The translations under genes and the position numbers were made by a program. This document shows, piece by piece, positions 8,967 to 17,673 of a stretch of 64,000 bases of DNA; the stretch's first letter is position 1, and each line of letters opens with the position of its first letter. The DNA comes from Paracoccaceae bacterium (GTDB taxonomy: Bacteria; Pseudomonadota; Alphaproteobacteria; Rhodobacterales; Rhodobacteraceae), in the NCBI GenBank assembly GCA_024236495.1, contig JACKKJ010000002.1:1-64000 (forward strand), written 5' to 3'. A model generated the notes under the pieces. That model was given only the letters and a program-made list of their open reading frames with translations, searched no databases and was not told the origin of the DNA.

Positions 8967-9886
8967 CCCTGTGGCGGCTTGCCCCGGCCAAAGTCCGGCG
9001 CGGCAGTATCCTGCCCGGCCTCGATGATGCTGCGGCGGATCGCCCGGGTGCGGGTGAAATAGTCGTGCAGCAACTGGCCGTCGCCCATGCGGATCGCGCG
9101 CTGCAGCACGAAAAGCTCTTCGGTGAAACGGCCAAGGATATCCAGCGTCGCGTCCTTGTTGGTCAGGAACACGTCGCGCCACATCGTCGGGTCGGAGGCG
9201 GCGATGCGGGTGAAATCGCGGAAGCCGGCAGCGGAATACTTGATGACCTCGCTTTCGGTCACGCGGCGCAGATGGTCGGCCACGCCGACCATCGTGTAGG
9301 CGATCAGGTGCGGCGTATGGCTTGTCACCGCAAGCACGAGGTCGTGGTGCGCGGCGTCCATTTCCTCGACGAAGGATCCCATCGCTTCCCACAGCGTGCG
9401 CAGGCGCGCGACGGCCTCGGGCGCGGCGGCGCCGGGGATCAGCAGGCACCAGCGGTTCTCGAAAAGCGTGGCGAATCCCGAATAGGGACCGGAATGCTCG
9501 GTCCCGGCAAGCGGGTGGCCAGGGATGAAATGGACGCCCTCGGGGATATGCGGCGCGACGGCCTCGACCACCGCCTGCTTGACGGACCCGACGTCCGTGA
9601 CCGTGGCACCGGGCTTCAGATGCGCGCCGATTTCGGCGGCGACCGCCCCCATCGCGCCGACCGGCACCGCCAGGACGACAAGGTCCGCGCCTTCGACTGC
9701 CTCGGCGGCGGTTGCGAAGACCTCGTCGCAAAAACCGATCTCGCGCGCGGCGGCGCGGGTTTCGGCGCTGCGCGCATGCCCCGCGATCGAACCGGCCAGC
9801 CCCGACTGCCGCATTGCATGCGCCATTGAGGAGGCGATCAGCCCCAGCCCGATCAAAGCGACGCGGCCATAGATGGGCTGGCTCAT
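8963..9886 (-). CDS. tyrA: Prephenate/arogenate dehydrogenase
   Basis: A 307-residue NAD(P)-dependent enzyme of tyrosine synthesis that oxidatively decarboxylates prephenate or arogenate. The N-terminal Rossmann fold begins VALIGLGLIASSMA (residues 9-22). The third glycine of the usual GxGxxG is Ala here, a tolerated variation. The helical C-terminal dimerisation domain includes the conserved region IPGHPLAGTEHSGP and a later SHTPHLIAY helix. It overlaps the end of hisC by 4 bases (ATGA), so the two genes are co-translated. Which substrate, prephenate or arogenate, cannot be told from sequence alone. Confidence 0.93.
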   Translation of the reverse strand: MSQPIYGRVALIGLGLIASSMAHAMRQSGLAGSIAGHARSAETRAAAREIGFCDEVFATAAEAVEGADLVVLAVPVGAMGAVAAEIGAHLKPGATVTDVGSVKQAVVEAVAPHIPEGVHFIPGHPLAGTEHSGPYSGFATLFENRWCLLIPGAAAPEAVARLRTLWEAMGSFVEEMDAAHHDLVLAVTSHTPHLIAYTMVGVADHLRRVTESEVIKYSAAGFRDFTRIAASDPTMWRDVFLTNKDATLDILGRFTEELFVLQRAIRMGDGQLLHDYFTRTRAIRRSIIEAGQDTAAPDFGRGKPPQG

Positions 9887-10968
9887 TTCTGCCCCTTGAA
9901 CTGTCCGATGGCATGGGCAACCCGCCGGCAGGATGCCTCGTCGCCGATGGTGATGCGCAGACTGTGCGGCAGCCCGTAGCCCGCCACGCGGCGCACGATC
10001 AGCCCCTGGGTCTGAAGGAAGGTGTCGCAGGCGGTTGCCTCCGCCTCGTCGGCGAAGCGGGCCAGGATGAAGTTCGCGGTCGAGGTGTCCGACGGCACCC
10101 CGCGTTCGGCCAGCGCCTCGGCCAGCCAGGCGCGCAGGCGGGTGTTCTCGGCGCGGCAGCGATCGACGTGGTCCTGATCGCGCACTGCCGCCTCGGCGGT
10201 CTCGAGCTGCGCGGTCGACAGGTTGAATGGGCCCCGGATGCGGTTCAGGACATCGACGATGTGCTTGGGCCCATAGCCCCAGCCGATGCGCAGGCCACCA
10301 AGCCCGTAGATCTTCGAAAAGGTCCGCGTCATGAAGACGTTAGACCGGCGGGCGACAAGTTCTGCCCCACCGTCGTAGCCTTCGACATACTCGGCATAGG
10401 CGCCGTCAAGGACAAGGATCGCCTGTTTCGGCAGCCCCGCCGCAAGCCGTTCGACCTCGGCCGGGCCAATCATGGTGCCGGTGGGGTTGTTGGGATTGGC
10501 GATGAAGACCAGGCGCGTGCGGCGCGTGCAAGCGGCAAGGATCGCGTCGACATCCGTGGTCCGTTCACGTTCGCGCACCGACACGGGTGTCGCGCCCGCC
10601 GCCATCGCCGATATGCGATACATGAGAAAGCCATGTTCGGTGAACAGCACCTCGTCGCGCGGACCGGCATAGGCCTGGCAAAGAAAGTGGATGATCTCGT
10701 CCGATCCGACGCCGCAGATGATGCGTGCAGGGTCAAGGCCGTGCACATCGCCGATCGCCTGGCGCAGCGCGGAATGATCTGTGTTCGGGTAACGATGCAG
10801 CTTGTGAACGGCGCGCTGGAACGCCTCCTTGGCCTTGTCAGAGGGGCCGAAGGGGTTTTCGTTCGACGAAAGTTTGATCGCATCGCTGACACCTGCGACG
10901 TGCGCCGCACCGCCTTCGTAAAGGGCGATGTCCAGGATACCCGGCTGGGGGCGGATCGGATTGGTCAT
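9883..10968 (-). CDS. hisC: Histidinol-phosphate aminotransferase (possibly also aromatic aminotransferase)
   Basis: A 361-residue fold-type I PLP enzyme that transaminates imidazole acetol phosphate with glutamate. The N-terminal substrate region KLSSNENPFGPS (32-43) is the HisC signature. NPNNPTG at 158-164 binds PLP, and the PLP lysine is K219 in TFSKIYGLGGLRIGW, with the phosphate-binding Arg following. It sits directly ahead of tyrA with a 4-base overlap and not with other his genes, so it may also supply tyrosine/phenylalanine transamination, as HisC homologues beside aromatic genes often do. That dual role is inference. Confidence 0.92.
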   Translation of the reverse strand: MTNPIRPQPGILDIALYEGGAAHVAGVSDAIKLSSNENPFGPSDKAKEAFQRAVHKLHRYPNTDHSALRQAIGDVHGLDPARIICGVGSDEIIHFLCQAYAGPRDEVLFTEHGFLMYRISAMAAGATPVSVRERERTTDVDAILAACTRRTRLVFIANPNNPTGTMIGPAEVERLAAGLPKQAILVLDGAYAEYVEGYDGGAELVARRSNVFMTRTFSKIYGLGGLRIGWGYGPKHIVDVLNRIRGPFNLSTAQLETAEAAVRDQDHVDRCRAENTRLRAWLAEALAERGVPSDTSTANFILARFADEAEATACDTFLQTQGLIVRRVAGYGLPHSLRITIGDEASCRRVAHAIGQFKGQK

Positions 10969-11129
10969 GGCAGCGACTCCGAAGGTTCGCGCGCTTTCTA
11001 CCGGCCACCGATGGTCTAGGCTAGCCCAGAACGCCAGCTACGGATGCCGTCGCCCCGGAAGTGTTGCAGACTTCGCAGGGGCCATATCGTCGCACCCCTC
11101 GGAATACCGCCGAGGGCTTGCGACCGGAA

Positions 11130-11160
11130 AACGAAAAAGGGCCGCCAAACCGGCGGCCCC
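11130..11160 (-). terminator. Intrinsic terminator of rpsD
   Basis: On the minus strand an 8-bp GC stem (GGGCCGCC with GGCGGCCC, loop of five bases) is followed by CTTTTTCGTTTT. This is a classical rho-independent terminator 22 bases after the rpsD stop codon. Confidence 0.9.
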
Positions 11161-11181
11161 ATTCCTGAATTCGGCGAAGGA

Positions 11182-11802
11182 TCAGTTCTTCGCGTAGTAT
11201 TCGACGACGAGATGCGGTTCCATCTGGACGGCGTAGGGCACGTCGCCCAGCGAAGGCGTGCGCACGAAGGTCGCCGTCATCTTGTTGTGATCCGCTTCGA
11301 TGTAGTCGGGCACGTCACGCTCGGCGAGGCCCACGGCCTCAAGCACGATCGCAAGCTGGCGCGACTTGTCACGGACGGCGACGACATCGCCTTCCTTGAC
11401 GCGGTAGGAACCGATGTTCACGCGCTTGCCGTTGACGGTGACGTGGCCGTGGTTCACGAACTGGCGCGCGGCGAAGATCGTCGGCACGAACTTGGCGCGG
11501 TAGACGACGGCGTCAAGGCGGCGCTCCAGCAGGCCGATCAGGTTTTCACCGGTGTCGCCCTTGACCCGCTCGGCCTCGCCGTAGATCCGGCGGAACTGCT
11601 TCTCGGTCAGGTCACCGTAGTAGCCCTTGAGCTTCTGCTTGGCGCGCAGCTGCGTGCCGAAGTCGGAAAGCTTGCCCTTGCGGCGCTGGCCGTGCTGGCC
11701 GGGACCATAGTCACGCTTGTTGACCGGGGATTTGGCACGGCCCCAGATGTTCTCGCCCATCCGGCGGTCGATCTTGTACTTGGCAGAGGTGCGTTTGGTC
11801 AC
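11182..11802 (-). CDS. rpsD: 30S ribosomal protein S4
   Basis: Primary 16S rRNA-binding protein of the small subunit (206 residues, normal for alphaproteobacteria). The N-terminus reads TKRTSAKYKIDRRMGENIWG and the S4 RNA-binding domain (about 95-160) contains RRLDAVVYRAKFVPT and HGHVTVNGKRVNI. The start codon is GTG at 11802, preceded by AAGGAG at 8 bases. It is a single-gene unit with its own promoter about 140 bases upstream and its own terminator. The long leader has room for feedback control, but I saw no recognisable S4 leader structure. Confidence 0.97.
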   Translation of the reverse strand: MTKRTSAKYKIDRRMGENIWGRAKSPVNKRDYGPGQHGQRRKGKLSDFGTQLRAKQKLKGYYGDLTEKQFRRIYGEAERVKGDTGENLIGLLERRLDAVVYRAKFVPTIFAARQFVNHGHVTVNGKRVNIGSYRVKEGDVVAVRDKSRQLAIVLEAVGLAERDVPDYIEADHNKMTATFVRTPSLGDVPYAVQMEPHLVVEYYAKN

Positions 11803-11945
11803 CGCTGATCTCCTTCGTTGCAGGCGCCGCCGTCAGGCGGCCATGAAGGGCGTTGTCCTTTCCCGTTTCCGGGCGACAGGCGTCCCCTTGCGGGGGCCAC
11901 CAACACCAAATGAATGACCCGGGCACCACGTCCCGGGACGGGCGG

Positions 11946-11973
11946 CTTATACAGGGCGCCGCCGGGGTGTCAA
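11946..11973 (-). promoter_or_regulatory. Sigma-70 type promoter of rpsD
   Basis: On the minus strand TTGACA (11973-11968), a 16-base spacer and TATAAG (11951-11946) give a near-consensus housekeeping promoter. Transcription would start near 11939, leaving a leader of roughly 137 bases before the GTG. The leader holds the short hairpin CCCC-GCAA-GGGG. Confidence 0.75.
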
Positions 11974-11995
11974 GGGCAACCGGGGCGCGTGCAGG

Positions 11996-12397
11996 CTACT
12001 TCTGTAGGCTTTCAAGATAGTTCGCGAGCGCCACGAGGTTCGCGGGCGTGGGCGTCATGATCCCGTCGCCGGTATCGACCAGCACCAGCGGCCCTTCCTG
12101 CAAGACCACCCCAAGCTCGGGCATGACCGAGGCGCGGTCGCTGCGCCGGGTGTAGCCGTCGATGGTGGACATGACGCGGACGGTCGGGAACACGCCGCCG
12201 TTGCGCGCCGCGATCCCGGTCAGATCGGCCGGCGCCTTGCCAAGCCCTGCCGCGGCGGGGCCGTCGCCCTTGCCCGCGGGTCCGTGGCAGGATGCGCAAT
12301 AATCCTGGTAAAGCGCGCGGCCCGAAACCTGCTGTTCGGGCGCGCAGGCCACCAGCCCGGCCAGCGCCATGCCCGTCGCCGCGATCACATGCCTCAT
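11996..12397 (-). CDS. c-type cytochrome, predicted lipoprotein
   Basis: A 133-residue monoheme cytochrome c. The signal peptide ends in a lipobox (LVAC, Cys18), so it is probably attached to a membrane on the periplasmic side. The heme-binding motif CASCH follows near residue 34, and VMPELG supplies a likely Met axial ligand. Start ATG 12397 has a GGGGGA ribosome-binding site. The protein is a diverged paralogue of the cytochrome at 12974-13381: both share GR-x8-CxxCHG, GDGP, DLTGIA-R-GG-FP and a C-terminal L..YL.S.Q. Redox partner unknown. Confidence 0.87.
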   Translation of the reverse strand: MRHVIAATGMALAGLVACAPEQQVSGRALYQDYCASCHGPAGKGDGPAAAGLGKAPADLTGIAARNGGVFPTVRVMSTIDGYTRRSDRASVMPELGVVLQEGPLVLVDTGDGIMTPTPANLVALANYLESLQK

Positions 12398-12526
12398 GGT
12401 CGTTCCCCCTTTCGCGTCATCTTCGAAGAATGCGCCCATCTTCCCGCCGGGAATATGACCTGAATCATATCGTGACAAGGCCGCGGGCGACACCTAGTCT
12501 CCGCCGCGGCGAACAGGAGGACGACC

Positions 12527-12973
12527 ATGGCAGACACGCTGCGCTATGCGCTGATCATGCTGGCGGCGGGGATCGGGATTCCGGTTCTGGCCGCGCTGAA
12601 CGCACAGCTGGGTGCGCGCATCGGATCGCCTGCCGCGGCGGCCTCGGTCCTGTTCGTCGTGGCCTGCACCGCCTCGGTGCTGGTGGCCGCCGCGACCGGC
12701 GGCCTGGGCAAGCTGGCGCTGATCCCGGCGCAGCCGCGGCACCTGCTGCTCGCCGGGCTTCTGGTCGCTTTCTATGTCCTTTCCATCACCTGGGTGGCGC
12801 CGCGATTCGGGGTTGGCAACGCGATCTTCTTCGTGCTCCTCGGCCAGTTGGTCTCGGCGACCGCGATCGACCAGTTCGGGCTTTTCGGCGCTGCGGTGAA
12901 ACCACTTGGCCTGACACGCGGGGCGGGCCTGGGCCTGATGGCAATGGGCGTCTTTCTTTGCCAGAAGGCCTAG
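12527..12973 (+). CDS. YdcZ/DUF606-type small membrane transporter-like protein
   Basis: A 148-residue hydrophobic protein of the drug/metabolite transporter superfamily (DUF606 group) with about five membrane segments. These include LRYALIMLAAGIGIPVLAAL at the N-terminus and VGNAIFFVLLGQLVSATAID, which carries the family pattern. Start ATG 12527 has AGGAGGAC upstream. It lies between two convergent or divergent paralogous cytochrome c genes; its stop meets the stop end of the downstream cytochrome without a gap. No substrate can be assigned. Confidence 0.8.
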   Translation: MADTLRYALIMLAAGIGIPVLAALNAQLGARIGSPAAAASVLFVVACTASVLVAAATGGLGKLALIPAQPRHLLLAGLLVAFYVLSITWVAPRFGVGNAIFFVLLGQLVSATAIDQFGLFGAAVKPLGLTRGAGLGLMAMGVFLCQKA

Positions 12974-13381
12974 CTATCGCTGGATCGACATCAGGTAATC
13001 GACGACGTCAAGAACGCGCTGCGATGTGATGACAGGCGTGCCCTGTGGACCATCCGCCGCGACAGCATCACCGGTGAAGACCGCGCCGAAGATGGGCATG
13101 GGCCCGCCATGGCCACGCAGACCGGTGCGACCGTCGACCATGTGCACGATCTTCAGCCAGGGAAAGGTGCCGCCGTCGCGCTCTGCAATGCCGGTCAGGT
13201 CCGGCACCGGAACGGTCAGAAGTTCTGTCATCGGGCCGTCGCCGGTGCCCTCGGCGCCGTGGCACCCGGCGCAAGCGCCGACGAAAATCTCCCTGCCCGC
13301 GACGTTTTCCTGGGCGGTGGCGGGCAGGACGGTGGCCGGAAGGGCGGCAAGGCAGACAAGAACAAGGGCGGCGCGGCGCAT
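12974..13381 (-). CDS. c-type cytochrome, secreted
   Basis: A 135-residue monoheme cytochrome c with a cleavable signal peptide (MRRAALVLVCLAALPATVLPATAQ). The heme motif CAGCH is near residue 37, and GPMPIFG carries the likely Met axial ligand. GGAG lies 8 bases before the ATG. It shares the layout and several motifs (GDGP, DLTGIA, GG-FP) with the lipoprotein cytochrome at 11996-12397, so the two arose by duplication. One is lipidated and one soluble, which suggests different positions in the periplasm. Partner oxidase or reductase unknown. Confidence 0.87.
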   Translation of the reverse strand: MRRAALVLVCLAALPATVLPATAQENVAGREIFVGACAGCHGAEGTGDGPMTELLTVPVPDLTGIAERDGGTFPWLKIVHMVDGRTGLRGHGGPMPIFGAVFTGDAVAADGPQGTPVITSQRVLDVVDYLMSIQR

Positions 13382-13445
13382 CGGTCAACTCCATCTTGGT
13401 CGACGCCAGAATGGACCGCCGCGCGGCTGGTCGCCTTGATCCGGA

Positions 13446-14123
13446 TCAGATGATCCTTCCGGCCTCAAGGCGCACGACGCGGTCCATCCGCCGCGCGAGG
13501 TCAAGGTTATGGGTGGCGATCAGCGCCGAAAGCCCGGTTTCGCGCACCAGCGACAGGAGTGTCGCAAAAACCCTGTCGGAGGTCTCCGGGTCCAGATTGC
13601 CGGTCGGCTCGTCGGCCAGAAGAAGCCTTGGCCGGTTTGCCAGGGCGCGGCAAAAGGCCACCCGCTGCTGTTCCCCCCCCGAAAGCGCCGCGGGACGATG
13701 GGCGGCACGCGCGCCGACGCCGACCAGGTCCAGCAGATGCGCGGCGCGCGCCTCTGCCGCGCGGCGGCCGGTGCCGTCGGCCAGTTGCGGAAGGACGATG
13801 TTTTCGGCCGCCGTGAATTCGGGCAGCAGGTGATGGAACTGGTAGACGAAGCCCACATCGCGCCGCCGCGCCTCTGTCCGGGCGCGGTCGGACAGGCCCG
13901 TCATCTCGCGCCCGGCGATAGCGACCTTTCCGGCATCGGCCGTATCGAGAAGCCCGGCGATGTGCAGAAGCGTCGACTTCCCCGCACCCGAGGGCGCAAC
14001 CAGTGCCACAATCTCGGCCCGCGCGACTTGCAGATCAAGTCCCCGCAAGACCTCGACCTGGCCGGGCCTGCCGCGATTGTAGGTCTTTTCGATTCCCGCA
14101 AGGTCCAGCACCGCCTCACTCAT
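13446..14123 (-). CDS. lolD: Lipoprotein-releasing ABC transporter ATPase LolD
   Basis: A 225-residue ATPase that powers release of outer-membrane lipoproteins from the inner membrane to LolA. Walker A is APSGAGKST (about 43-51), the signature is LSGGEQQRVAF, and Walker B is LLLADEPTGNLD, the last typical of the LolD/MacB/FtsE group. Its ATG lies 8 bases inside the end of the upstream permease gene, so the two are translationally coupled. The pairing with a LolC/E-type permease decides the name over FtsE or MacB. Confidence 0.93.
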   Translation of the reverse strand: MSEAVLDLAGIEKTYNRGRPGQVEVLRGLDLQVARAEIVALVAPSGAGKSTLLHIAGLLDTADAGKVAIAGREMTGLSDRARTEARRRDVGFVYQFHHLLPEFTAAENIVLPQLADGTGRRAAEARAAHLLDLVGVGARAAHRPAALSGGEQQRVAFCRALANRPRLLLADEPTGNLDPETSDRVFATLLSLVRETGLSALIATHNLDLARRMDRVVRLEAGRII

Positions 14124-15402
14124 AGCGCAGCGCCTCCACCGGGTTCATCCGCGCCGCGCGGCGGGCGGGAAAGATCGTGACGATGAACGAAAGCCCCAGC
14201 GAAAGCGCAACCGCCCGGAACACATCCCAGCCCCGCAGTTCCGCCGGCAGCCGGTAGATGCCGCGGATCGAGGGATCCCAGGCCCCGCCCCCCGTGAGCC
14301 AGTTCACCGCGGACATGATGCCATCGACGTTCCAGGCGATCAGGCAGCCAAGAATCACCCCGGCAATTGTGCCAATGACGCCGGTAAACGCCCCGCACAG
14401 GAAGAAGACCCGCAGGATGGACCCTTCGGTCAGCCCCATCGTGCGCAGGATGCCGATGTCGCGGCCCTTGTTCTTGACCAGCATCACCAGACCCGAGGTG
14501 ATGTTCATCGTCGCGATCAGCACGATCAGCGACAGGATCACGAACATCACGTCATCCTCGATGGAAAGCGCGGCAAGGAAGGCCGCCGATCTGTCCTTCC
14601 ACGTCCACACATAGCGCCCGTCGCCCGCCGCCGTCAGCAGTTCGGGCACGAGCCCGTCGATCGCCTCGGGGTCGTCCACGAAGATCTCGATCTGGTCGGC
14701 CACGCCTTCGCGGTTGAAGAAGCTCTGCGCCTCGGCAAAGGGCATGTAGATGCGGGTACTGTCCACATCCGCGCGCCCGACAGAGAAGATATAGGTCACT
14801 TCATAGACATTGACGCGGGGCGAGGTGCCAAAGGCTGTCTTGACCCCGTTCGGCTGAAGAAGCTTCACCTTGTCGCCCGGCATGACGCCAAGCGCCCGCG
14901 CGATCCCGGAGCCGACCGCGATCCCCTCGCCGAACCGCCCGATGTCGCCCAGCGCCTGTGGCGCGCCGCGGAAGGTGGGCAGGGCAGCCAGAACCTCCGG
15001 CGCGACGCCCATCACCTCGCCCACCGTGGCCCGGTCGCCGAAACTGGCCATCGAAAAACCCGAGATGCGAGGATTGGCGCGGTCGACGCCCGCGATTGCC
15101 TCGATCCGCGCCGTCACCTCCGCGTAGTCGTGGATCGAGATATTGACGATGCCGGTGTCGGTGGCTTGCGGATAGGCGCCGATTTCGGCGTGGGAATTGG
15201 CGCCAAGGATCGTCTGGACATATTCGGTCCTGAACCCCGACCGCACGGCCAGCGTCGCGACAAGCGCCATGACGCCAAGCGCGATGCCGACAAGGCTGAT
15301 CCAGGTCATCACGCTGACGCCGCCCTCGGCGCGCCGGGCGCGAAGATAACGCCAGGCGATCATGAACTCGAACGGCGCGAAGGGTCGGGTGGCCTGTGCC
15401 AT
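14116..15402 (-). CDS. lolC: Lipoprotein-releasing ABC transporter permease (LolC/LolE family)
   Basis: A 428-residue inner-membrane permease with one N-terminal helix after FEFMIAWRYLRARRAEGGVSV, a periplasmic MacB-like domain (about 60-270), and three C-terminal helices including LVMLVKNKGRDIGILRTMG, the LolC/E signature. Only one permease gene is present here, as in many alphaproteobacteria where a single LolF-like protein may act as a homodimer. Start ATG 15402 (MAQATRPFAPFEFMIAW) was chosen from the family N-terminus; the frame is open further upstream. It overlaps lolD. Confidence 0.92.
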   Translation of the reverse strand: MAQATRPFAPFEFMIAWRYLRARRAEGGVSVMTWISLVGIALGVMALVATLAVRSGFRTEYVQTILGANSHAEIGAYPQATDTGIVNISIHDYAEVTARIEAIAGVDRANPRISGFSMASFGDRATVGEVMGVAPEVLAALPTFRGAPQALGDIGRFGEGIAVGSGIARALGVMPGDKVKLLQPNGVKTAFGTSPRVNVYEVTYIFSVGRADVDSTRIYMPFAEAQSFFNREGVADQIEIFVDDPEAIDGLVPELLTAAGDGRYVWTWKDRSAAFLAALSIEDDVMFVILSLIVLIATMNITSGLVMLVKNKGRDIGILRTMGLTEGSILRVFFLCGAFTGVIGTIAGVILGCLIAWNVDGIMSAVNWLTGGGAWDPSIRGIYRLPAELRGWDVFRAVALSLGLSFIVTIFPARRAARMNPVEALRYE

Positions 15403-15506
15403 GGGGGCTCCGGGTGGGAAAGCGGGCGCAAGGTGGCGGCGCGCGGCCGAAAGGTCAAGCCGGGGTGCTTCCACACTGCCCGGGCTTTCCGGATTTCCGC
15501 CGGGCG

Positions 15507-16010
15507 TCAAACCCGTGCCCGCCCCCCCTCACGCCGCCGGAACGGCGACACCAGGATCGAGACCAGGATCGAGACCGCAGCCCATCCCCCCAGATAGCCC
15601 AGCGCCCCGGTCGCCATGCCCGCCGTCGTCGCGGGCACCGCGGGCTGAAAATCCGCCCAGGTCGCCGCGAAGGTCTCGGTATCGAGAAACCGATGCGGCA
15701 GAAGCGTCCGTTCGACCGGCCCGGCCTCTCGCAAGAGCGCCAGGTCCGAACGGAGCCGGTCAAGTTCACCAAAGGTCGTGCGCAGGTCGGCCTGGTGCAG
15801 GCCCGCAAAGGCATTCCCAGACAAGGACGCCAGCGCCGCCTCCCGGCTCAGCCCCGCCGCCTCGGCAGAGGCGTCGAACTCCCCTGCCATCTTCTCGAGC
15901 GCGTCGACCTTGCCCGCCAGCCGCTGAAGATATTGCTGCGAAAACTCGGGGAACTGCGACAGGGCCAATGCCCCGGCCATCCCGCCCGCCAGGCTCATCA
16001 GTCTCAGCAC
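15507..16010 (-). CDS. DUF2937 family membrane protein
   Basis: A 167-residue protein with an N-terminal hydrophobic segment and a C-terminal one (GYLGGWAAVSILVSILVS), flanking a helical domain that begins SQFPEFSQQYLQRLAGKVDAL, which I recognise as the DUF2937 pattern. Function unknown. The start is GTG at 16010 because a strong site (GGAAGGGAGG) lies 6-7 bases upstream and the reading begins VLRLMSLAGG as in relatives. It is transcribed with proS and lolCD on the minus strand. Confidence 0.75.
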   Translation of the reverse strand: MLRLMSLAGGMAGALALSQFPEFSQQYLQRLAGKVDALEKMAGEFDASAEAAGLSREAALASLSGNAFAGLHQADLRTTFGELDRLRSDLALLREAGPVERTLLPHRFLDTETFAATWADFQPAVPATTAGMATGALGYLGGWAAVSILVSILVSPFRRREGGRARV

Positions 16011-16102
16011 CGCGCGCCTCCCTTCCGGTTTTCCGGGAAGCTTAGCGCATTTCCTGCCGGGGGCGAGGCGTTTCCTGCGGCCTCGCACCCCGGCACTGCG
16101 GA

Positions 16103-17440
16103 TCAGCGACCCGCGTAGATTTCTGCCACCCGCGCGACGGCGGCCTCGGGCGACATCTCCTCGCTCTCGCCGGTGCGGCGCGAGGTCAGTTCGACAACCC
16201 CGTTCGCCAGCCCGCGCGGGCCGACGGTGATGCGCCAGGGCAGGCCGATCAGGTCCATCGTGGCGAACTTCGCCCCGGCCCGTTCGTCGCGGTCGTCGTA
16301 AAGCGCTTCCAGCCCCCTGGCCTTCAGCGCCTTGTAAAGCCCCTCGCAGGCCGCATCCGCCGCGCCGTCGCCCTGTTTCAGGTTGACGATACCCACCGGG
16401 AAGGGCGTGACCCCCTCTGGCCAGATGATCCCCTTGTCGTCGTGGCTGGCCTCGATGATCGCGCCGAGAAGCCGGGAAACGCCGATACCGTGGCTGCCCA
16501 TCTCGACCGGCACGCGGTTGCCGTCCTTGGTCACGACGGTGGCGCCCATCGCCTCGGAATACTTGGTGCCGAAGTAGAATATCTGCCCCACCTCGATCCC
16601 GCGCCCGACCTTGCGATGCGCCTCGGGAACCCCGGCAAAGGCCACCTCGTCATGGGTTTCGTCGGTGCGTGCGTAAAGCGTGGTGAATTCCTCGCAGACC
16701 TTCGCGACCTCGTCGCGGTCGTCATAGTCGATGTCGCGGGCGCCAAGCTTCAGCGCGGTCACGCGGTCATCGTAGAAAACCTCGCTTTCGCCGGTGTTCG
16801 CCAGCACCAGGAACTCATGCGTGTTGTCGCCGCCGATGGGCCCCGAGGCCGCACGCATCGGAATCGCCGTCAGGCCCATCCGCTCGTAGGTGCGCAGGTA
16901 GCTGACCATGTGGCGGTTGTAGGCATGCAGCGCCGCGTCCCTGTCCACGTCGAAATTGTAGCCGTCCTTCATCAGGAACTCGCGCCCGCGCATGACGCCG
17001 AACCGCGGACGGACCTCGTCGCGGAACTTCCACTGGATATGGTAAAGCGTCAGTGGCAGGTCCTTGTAGGACGACACATGGCTGCGGAAGATGTCGGTGA
17101 TCATCTCCTCGTTCGTCGGACCGTAAAGCATGTCGCGCCCGTGGCGATCCCTGATGCGCAGCATCTCTTCGCCGTAGTCGTCGTAGCGGCCGCTCTCGCG
17201 CCAGAGGTCGGCGGGCTGAAGCGTCGGCATCAGAAGCGGGATATGGCCCGCGCGCACCTGTTCCTGATGCACGATCTCCTCGATCCGCCTGAGGACGCGA
17301 AAACCCATGGGCAGCCAGGAATAGATGCCCGCGGCCTGCTGCTTGATCATGCCCGCGCGCAACATGTAGCGGTGGCTGACGATCTGCGCCTCGGCGGGGT
17401 TTTCCTTGAGGACGGGAAGGAAGTAGCGGGAAAGGCGCAT
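16103..17440 (-). CDS. proS: Prolyl-tRNA synthetase, short alphaproteobacterial type
   Basis: A class II aminoacyl-tRNA synthetase of 445 residues. It begins MRLSRYFLPVLKENPAEAQ and carries motif 2 (FRDEVRPRFGVMRGREF) and motif 3 (GSHGIGVSRLLGA), then the anticodon-binding domain. The length shows it lacks the large editing insertion of the E. coli enzyme, as is usual in alphaproteobacteria. The start is a clear ATG at 17440. It is divergent from the PerM-like gene, with 233 bases between them. Confidence 0.96.
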   Translation of the reverse strand: MRLSRYFLPVLKENPAEAQIVSHRYMLRAGMIKQQAAGIYSWLPMGFRVLRRIEEIVHQEQVRAGHIPLLMPTLQPADLWRESGRYDDYGEEMLRIRDRHGRDMLYGPTNEEMITDIFRSHVSSYKDLPLTLYHIQWKFRDEVRPRFGVMRGREFLMKDGYNFDVDRDAALHAYNRHMVSYLRTYERMGLTAIPMRAASGPIGGDNTHEFLVLANTGESEVFYDDRVTALKLGARDIDYDDRDEVAKVCEEFTTLYARTDETHDEVAFAGVPEAHRKVGRGIEVGQIFYFGTKYSEAMGATVVTKDGNRVPVEMGSHGIGVSRLLGAIIEASHDDKGIIWPEGVTPFPVGIVNLKQGDGAADAACEGLYKALKARGLEALYDDRDERAGAKFATMDLIGLPWRITVGPRGLANGVVELTSRRTGESEEMSPEAAVARVAEIYAGR

Positions 17441-17513
17441 GAAGGGCTCGCATCCTGTGGCTTCGGTTGGCCAAGGGATTATGCCAAACCCGGCATGCAG
17501 GCAAGGCGCCCTG

Positions 17514-17544
17514 CCTTTCAGTCTGGTTCAAATACTCCCGCCGG
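17514..17544. repeat. Dispersed intergenic repeat, copy 1
   Basis: Contains TTTCAGTCTGGTTCAAATAC followed by TCCCGCCGGAGGCGG, which can fold (CCGCC, GGA, GGCGG). A second copy with the same 5' part lies at 39535-39579. Copy 1 sits in the divergent region between proS and the PerM-like gene. Motifs of this kind recur between genes in Rhodobacterales genomes; that statement is from memory. Confidence 0.55.
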
Positions 17545-17673
17545 AGGCGGCGGAGCGGTCCGCGCGAAGGCGCGGATCGCGACAGGGTGGCCTGGCGCCG
17601 TCAGGCGCCTCCGTCCAACTCGCGCTTGCAGGCCCGCCCCGCATGGGCCATGACAGTCGCAAAGGAGTTCCGA

